Source: Peptococcaceae bacterium UBA7185 | GTDB taxonomy: Bacteria > Bacillota > Peptococcia > Peptococcales > Peptococcaceae | Assembly: GCA_002491065.1 (NCBI GenBank) | Contig: DKVF01000021.1 | Coordinates: 1-10,190, forward strand | Reading direction: 5' to 3' | Length of the DNA: 10,190 nucleotides | In this document: positions 7,201 to 10,190 of the stretch, piece by piece | How positions within the stretch are numbered: position 1 is the first letter of the stretch | Layout: each line of letters starts with the position of its first letter | Notes under the pieces: model-generated | Database searches by the model: none | What the model saw: the letters and a program-made list of their open reading frames with translations, nothing else | Told to the model about the DNA's origin: nothing | Made by a program: the position numbers and the translations under genes

Positions 7201-7816
7201 CAGCTTCAAAATTAACACCACCAAAAAAGGCGACACCATGGCTACCTGTCGCTTTGAAGATCTCACCGGTAGCATGGATTTGCTGGTATTTCCCCGCATC
7301 TTCATACAGTATCGGGAAATGATTCAAAAAGATGCTATCGTGTTGGTGAAGGGCCGCTATCTGGATCAGGATGACAATCCAAAGATCTCTGCCGATGAAA
7401 TCTTGCCTTTACCTGATGATGCGCAATGGGAGGAAGCCAAAAAGCAGGGAAACACTCAGCAGCCCACGGGAAAGGAATCTTATCGGACAACGGATCAGAA
7501 GACAAGCGTTCCCCGCAGAACGGAGCCAGTTGTACAGGTGGCTTCCCTGCAGGAGGTTGCCAATAAAAAGTCAAAAAAATTATATTTGCGTTTACAAGGT
7601 GACAATAAAGCAATTTCTGTGCAGGAAAAATTGAAGCGGATATTGCGGCAGCATCACGGTGAAACGCCAGTATATTTTTATTTCAGTGATGAAAAACGGC
7701 TGATGCTGGCAGAATACAGCTACTGGGTGAATAATGAAATTGATTTGATTATGGTTTTGAGCCAGCTTTTAGGGGCGGAAAATATCTCTGTAAAAGAAAA
7801 TCAGGAAAAAGGATGA
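4241..7816 (+). CDS. dnaE: DNA polymerase III subunit alpha (DnaE, PHP-containing)
   Basis: This is a 1191-residue C-family DNA polymerase, slightly longer than E. coli DnaE. The PHP domain (about 1-220) opens with HLHNHTAYSLLDG. The palm carries catalytic aspartates D399 and D401 in PDIDIDF and D550 in LKMDFLG. Finger motifs include VGPGRGSAAG (355-363) and LRRAMGKKKPE (694-704). Helix-hairpin-helix residues are at about 859-885. An exact beta-clamp motif QLSLF lies at 905-909. The OB-fold covers about 980-1055, a polar linker about 1060-1108 and a C-terminal domain about 1110-1185. The start ATG has an AGAAAGGA site 6 nt upstream. All nine PHP metal ligands appear kept, unlike E. coli. Gram-positive relatives usually also have PolC, so the division of labour here is unknown. 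coaD follows after 7 bp, with its ribosome binding site overlapping the dnaE stop. Confidence 0.97.
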   Translation: MEPFVHLHNHTAYSLLDGASKIEDLIKRAQELNMPAMAITDHGVMYGAVDFYKACKKAGIKPIIGCEVYVASRTRFDRQAGLDDSSYHLILLVKNETGYRNLSKLETLASLEGFYYKPRVDRELLAQYHEGLIALSGCMAGEVAQKILQEDMDGAREAAMWYKDTFGAENYYFEVQNHGIHEQMQINYHLNLLSQELDIPLVATNDNHYVYEEDAKTQDVMLCIQTGKTLDDVNRMRFDSNNFYLKSYEEMQQALGDYPESLRTPLKIAEQCNFDFTFGENHMPIFDVPEGYTLDSYFEELCRKEIATRYNPVTEEVLERLDYELSVIKQMGYSGYFLIVWDFIRFAREKGIYVGPGRGSAAGSIVSYALHITDIDPLKYDLLFERFLNPERVSMPDIDIDFCYERRGEVIDYVIEKYGQDHVCQIITFGTMAARGAIRDVGRVMNVPIATVNKVAKAIPNELGMTIDKALHASQELRNYCDEDEQIAELIATAQKLEGLPRHAGTHAAGVVISKEPLDHYLPLQKSAECGVITQYAKENVEEIGLLKMDFLGLRTLTVINKAVDLIKENQGVVLDFATMPMDDAATYKLLCDGDSIGVFQMESTGLRAIMRELEPNSLEDITAMVALYRPGPLKSGMVDDLIERKHGRKEIEYLHPSLEPILQPTYGVILYQEQVMLIARDLAGFSLGQADMLRRAMGKKKPEIIAAMKQDFMDGAERNQVDRTVAAKVFELIEYFAGYGFNKSHSAAYAIVAYQTAYLKAHYPVEFMAALLTSIMDSADRVSFYIAECKRMNIAVLTPDVNESQENFTVSNGRIRFGLAAMKNVGKGAMQSIIQVRNEDGPFTSLQDFCARVDLSQVNKRMLENLIKGGAFDSLEGNKRQLLDILDLCLEQGNEIRRNKASQQLSLFDFTGQSEQSGYGVIPLPDMPEFSTRELLDMEKQILGLYVSGHPLDDYRKVLQEKTSTTLAELTEEQDQQRIIVGGMINSFKINTTKKGDTMATCRFEDLTGSMDLLVFPRIFIQYREMIQKDAIVLVKGRYLDQDDNPKISADEILPLPDDAQWEEAKKQGNTQQPTGKESYRTTDQKTSVPRRTEPVVQVASLQEVANKKSKKLYLRLQGDNKAISVQEKLKRILRQHHGETPVYFYFSDEKRLMLAEYSYWVNNEIDLIMVLSQLLGAENISVKENQEKG

Positions 7817-7823
7817 GGATAGA

Positions 7824-8309
7824 TTGAAAACAGCAGTTTATGCGGGGACGTTTGATCCTATTACCGATGGACATTTGAGTGTGCTGTCCAGTGCGGCGAA
7901 AGTATTCGATGAAGTAATAGTGGGCGTTGCCGCCGATAATAATAAAAAAACTCTGTTTACGCTGGAGGAACGTACCCAATTAGCTAAGCTAAGTACGGCC
8001 CATTTGAACAATGTGCGTGTGGAAGCATTTTCCGGCCTTTTGGTCAATTTCGCCCGCAGTCAGGGCGCTACGGCGTTGGTGCGGGGGCTGCGCGTTGTTT
8101 CGGATTTTGAGTATGAGATGCAGATGGCCCTATTCAATAAGGATTTATGCAGTGACTTGGAGACCGTTTTTTTTATTGCTGATGCAACCCATTCCTTTAT
8201 CAGCTCCAGTCAGGTGCGCAATATTGCCAGCCTGGGCGGCGATATCAGCAAGTATGTGTCTGAGCCAGTGGTCAAAGCGTTACGGAGGAAATATCAAGAC
8301 CACACGTAA
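7824..8309 (+). CDS. coaD: Phosphopantetheine adenylyltransferase (PPAT, CoaD)
   Basis: This is a 161-residue cytosolic nucleotidyltransferase of normal family length. It transfers AMP from ATP to 4'-phosphopantetheine to give dephospho-CoA, the penultimate step of coenzyme A synthesis. Key motifs are visible: AGTFDPITDGH with the nucleotide-binding T14-D-G-H17, KKTLFTLEER (41-50), VRGLR (86-90) with substrate-contacting arginines, FEYEMQMA (95-102) and the ATP-binding SFISSSQVR (124-132). The family more often has TNGH where this has TDGH. The start is TTG at 7824: it gives the expected MKTAVYAGTFDP N-terminus and has GGATGAGG (7811-7818) at good spacing. That site overlaps the dnaE stop, so translation is probably coupled. 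The rare start codon may lower its output relative to dnaE. Confidence 0.96.
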   Translation: MKTAVYAGTFDPITDGHLSVLSSAAKVFDEVIVGVAADNNKKTLFTLEERTQLAKLSTAHLNNVRVEAFSGLLVNFARSQGATALVRGLRVVSDFEYEMQMALFNKDLCSDLETVFFIADATHSFISSSQVRNIASLGGDISKYVSEPVVKALRRKYQDHT

Positions 8310-8310
8310 G

Positions 8311-8361
8311 TGAAATGTCATACAGTTCCGCAGAAGTAGGACACTGTGGGAATATGTTTCA
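8311..8361. repeat. Imperfect inverted repeat between coaD and pyk
   Basis: ACAGTTCC (8322-8329) pairs with GGA-C-ACTGT (8339-8347) with one bulged base. TGAAA (8311-8315) can pair with TTTCA (8357-8361) around it. No uridine run follows, so it is unlikely to be a strong terminator. It could be an RNA-processing or stability element between coaD and pyk. No clear promoter box pair was seen in the gap. Confidence 0.25.
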
Positions 8362-8381
8362 TAGAGGGAGTTGGATGATTG

Positions 8382-10127
8382 ATGAGAAAGAAGACAAAGA
8401 TTGTGTGCACCATTGGTCCGGCCAGTGAATCCATTGAAGTCTTAGTGCAGCTGTTAAAGCATGGCATGAACGTGGCTCGGCTTAATTTTTCCCATGGCAC
8501 CCACGAGGAACACGCCGCGCGTATCGCAAATATTCGCAAGGCTTCCCGCCTGGCGGGAATTCCAGTGGCCATTATGCTGGACACGAAAGGACCGGAGGTG
8601 CGCACTGGCATGCTGGAAAACGGTGCAGTGCAGTTGGAAGCAGGGCAGGAGGTATGCCTGACTACAGAGGTCATCACCGGAACAGCACAGCGTTTTACCA
8701 TCAATTATGCGGGGATTATCGAGGATTTGCATGTGGGTGACGAAATTCTCTTGGACGATGGCCTGATTCGTTTGGAAGTGTTAGAACTGGCGGCGCCGGA
8801 CATTCACTGCCGTGTCTGCAACAGCGGACGGTTGAGTAATCGCAAGGGTATCAATATTCCCGGTGTGGCATTGAATTTACCGGCGGTAGGCGCACAGGAT
8901 TATGAAGATTTACTTTTTGGCATTGCGCAGCAGGTAGATTTTATTGCAGCCTCTTTTGTGCGCAGTGCCGATGATGTCATGCAGATTCGTCAGATATTAG
9001 AGGAGCATGACGCGGACATTCATATTATAGCCAAAATTGAAAACGGGCAGGGCGTTGCGCATATAGAGGAAATTCTGACCGTTTCGGACGGGCTGATGGT
9101 GGCGCGGGGCGACTTAGGCGTAGAAGTGCCTACAGAGCAGGTGCCGCTATTGCAGAAGATGATGATTCGCAAATGTAATCTGGCAGGAAAGCCGGTGATC
9201 ACGGCAACGCAGATGTTGGATTCTATGATACGCAATCCCCGTCCTACCAGAGCGGAAGCCAATGATGTCGCCAACGCCATTTTTGACGGCACCGATGCTG
9301 TCATGCTTTCGGGAGAAACTGCAGCAGGAAGTTATCCTGTGGAGGCGGTGCAAACGATGGCACGTATTGTCAAAACTACGGAGGAGGCATTGAAACAGCG
9401 GGAACTGCAGCCTCTGGAAGCTGGACAAAAGCATATTACCGATGCCATTGGCTATGCGACCTGTACCATAGCTGCCAGCTTGGAGGCAAAAGCAATTATT
9501 ACCGCCACAGAGTCCGGTTCTACCGCGTGTAAGGTTTCCAAATATCGACCGGCGGCAGATATTTTGGCAGTTACCAGCAAGGAAAAGACCTTGCGCAAAT
9601 TGCTGCTCATGTGGGGCGTCACGCCCATTTTGGGGGAATCGGTTACCAACACCGACGATATGCTGCAAGGTTCTGTGCTGCGCTGTACGGAACAGCAATT
9701 GATTCATGATGGAGATGTGGTCGTACTGACGGCAGGTGTACCGGTAGGTATTTCAGGAACTACCAATCTTATCAAGGTGGAAGTAGTAGGAAAAAGATTG
9801 ACGAAAGGCAAAGGCGTCGGCACAGGCTCCGTAGCCGGTTATGTGCGCACCATTCACACACCGGAAGACTTGACGAAAGTGACGGAGAATGAAATATTAG
9901 TGACGAAGGAAACAGACAGCACCTATTTGCAGGCGATTCAGAGGGCAAAAGCTGTGGTGACCGAAAAGGATGGGATGACCTCCCATGGAGCCATCACTGC
10001 TTTGGGCATGAATAAACCGATTATTGTGGGCGCTGAGGCGATCACTGCATTGGTGCAGGATGGGCAGTTAATTACGCTGGAACTTGATACCGGCATGATT
10101 TATGAAGGGCAGACAGGGATTCAATAA
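8382..10127 (+). CDS. pyk: Pyruvate kinase with C-terminal PEP-utiliser (phosphohistidine) domain
   Basis: This is a 581-residue enzyme converting phosphoenolpyruvate and ADP to pyruvate and ATP, the last step of glycolysis. The A/B-domain core shows KIVCTIGPAS (6-15), R33 in VARLNFSH and LDTKGPEVRTG (66-76). The catalytic lysine K218 and metal ligand E220 are in IIAKIEN, D244 is in ARGDLGVEVP, TATQMLDSM (274-282) follows, and MLSGETAAGSYP is at 308-319. The C domain follows (about 350-470). An extra domain at about 485-580 carries DGMTSHGAI, the phosphohistidine motif of PEP-utilising enzymes, as in Bacillus-type pyruvate kinases. E72 in KGPE matches the potassium-dependent class (Glu117 in rabbit muscle enzyme). 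The ATG at 8382 was chosen over a TTG one codon earlier. GAGGGAG (8364-8370) serves as ribosome binding site. A gap of 72 bp separates it from coaD. Confidence 0.97.
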   Translation: MRKKTKIVCTIGPASESIEVLVQLLKHGMNVARLNFSHGTHEEHAARIANIRKASRLAGIPVAIMLDTKGPEVRTGMLENGAVQLEAGQEVCLTTEVITGTAQRFTINYAGIIEDLHVGDEILLDDGLIRLEVLELAAPDIHCRVCNSGRLSNRKGINIPGVALNLPAVGAQDYEDLLFGIAQQVDFIAASFVRSADDVMQIRQILEEHDADIHIIAKIENGQGVAHIEEILTVSDGLMVARGDLGVEVPTEQVPLLQKMMIRKCNLAGKPVITATQMLDSMIRNPRPTRAEANDVANAIFDGTDAVMLSGETAAGSYPVEAVQTMARIVKTTEEALKQRELQPLEAGQKHITDAIGYATCTIAASLEAKAIITATESGSTACKVSKYRPAADILAVTSKEKTLRKLLLMWGVTPILGESVTNTDDMLQGSVLRCTEQQLIHDGDVVVLTAGVPVGISGTTNLIKVEVVGKRLTKGKGVGTGSVAGYVRTIHTPEDLTKVTENEILVTKETDSTYLQAIQRAKAVVTEKDGMTSHGAITALGMNKPIIVGAEAITALVQDGQLITLELDTGMIYEGQTGIQ

Positions 10128-10138
10128 GGGGGCGTAAG

Positions 10139-10190
10139 ATGACAGATTTATATGATCGCACACGGCTGCTGATTGGGCAGGAGGGGATTG
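10139..10190 (+). CDS. tcdA: 5' end of a ThiF-family gene, probably tRNA threonylcarbamoyladenosine dehydratase (partial)
   Basis: Only 17 codons lie in the window, reading MTDLYDRTRLLIGQEGI. This matches the N-terminus seen in Gram-positive TcdA/YrvM proteins (FSRNELAIGKEGL in YrvM), an E1-like fold enzyme that cyclises t6A37 of tRNA with ATP. A run of five G (10128-10132) sits 6 nt before the ATG. The gap from the pyk stop is 11 bp, so it is probably on the same transcript. The Rossmann glycine motif that would confirm the family lies beyond the window end, and MoeB/ThiF relatives remain possible. Confidence 0.6.
   Translation, partial: MTDLYDRTRLLIGQEGI

Noticed and set aside
9147..9707. 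186-codon minus-strand open frame
   Set aside because: It is a shadow of pyk. The plus strand there encodes conserved pyruvate kinase motifs.

Overview
The window looks like part of a Bacillota chromosome, probably a Clostridia or Negativicutes member. The evidence is strong Gram-positive Shine-Dalgarno sites, a BlaI/BlaR1-type regulatory pair, a YtoI-type wHTH-DRTGG-CBS protein upstream of dnaE, and a pyruvate kinase with the extra C-terminal PEP-utiliser domain. The DnaE has the HLHNH-type PHP domain rather than the HLQVHS-type start recalled for Bacillus DnaE. The exact taxon cannot be settled from the sequence alone.

Region 1 (minus strand, 42-2470) is a blaI-blaR1 module. BlaI, a winged-helix repressor, overlaps the start of an M56-family membrane metallopeptidase (BlaR1/MecR1 type). 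The metallopeptidase reading frame runs from 2108 to 42 but is broken by two in-frame stop codons, TGA at 1686-1688 and TAG at 1551-1553, with no frameshift. The zinc motif HERSH lies just after the second stop. The sensor half has no visible penicillin-binding motifs, and no beta-lactamase gene is present.

Region 2 (2471-2837) is the divergent control region. The minus-strand blaI promoter (TTGACT-N17-TAGACT) carries two tandem copies of the palindrome GTCTAA-N4-TTAGAC. One overlaps the spacer and -10 box and the other the predicted transcription start. The plus strand has a near-consensus promoter (TTGAGA-N17-TATAAT) only about 20 bases before the ytoI start codon, with a long palindrome further upstream.

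Region 3 (plus strand, 2838-10190) is a tightly packed run of housekeeping genes: ytoI (ligand-sensing regulator-like protein of unknown function), dnaE (replicative DNA polymerase III alpha), coaD (phosphopantetheine adenylyltransferase), pyk (pyruvate kinase) and the first 17 codons of a ThiF-family gene, probably tcdA. Gaps are short and no clear intrinsic terminator is visible between them, so read-through transcription is plausible. The genes join DNA replication, coenzyme A synthesis, the last step of glycolysis and tRNA modification. This is a growth-linked grouping, not one pathway.

No RNA genes, CRISPR arrays, insertion sequences or phage genes were recognised. The most unusual points are the doubly interrupted sensor-protease next to an intact repressor, and the compact two-operator promoter that controls them.
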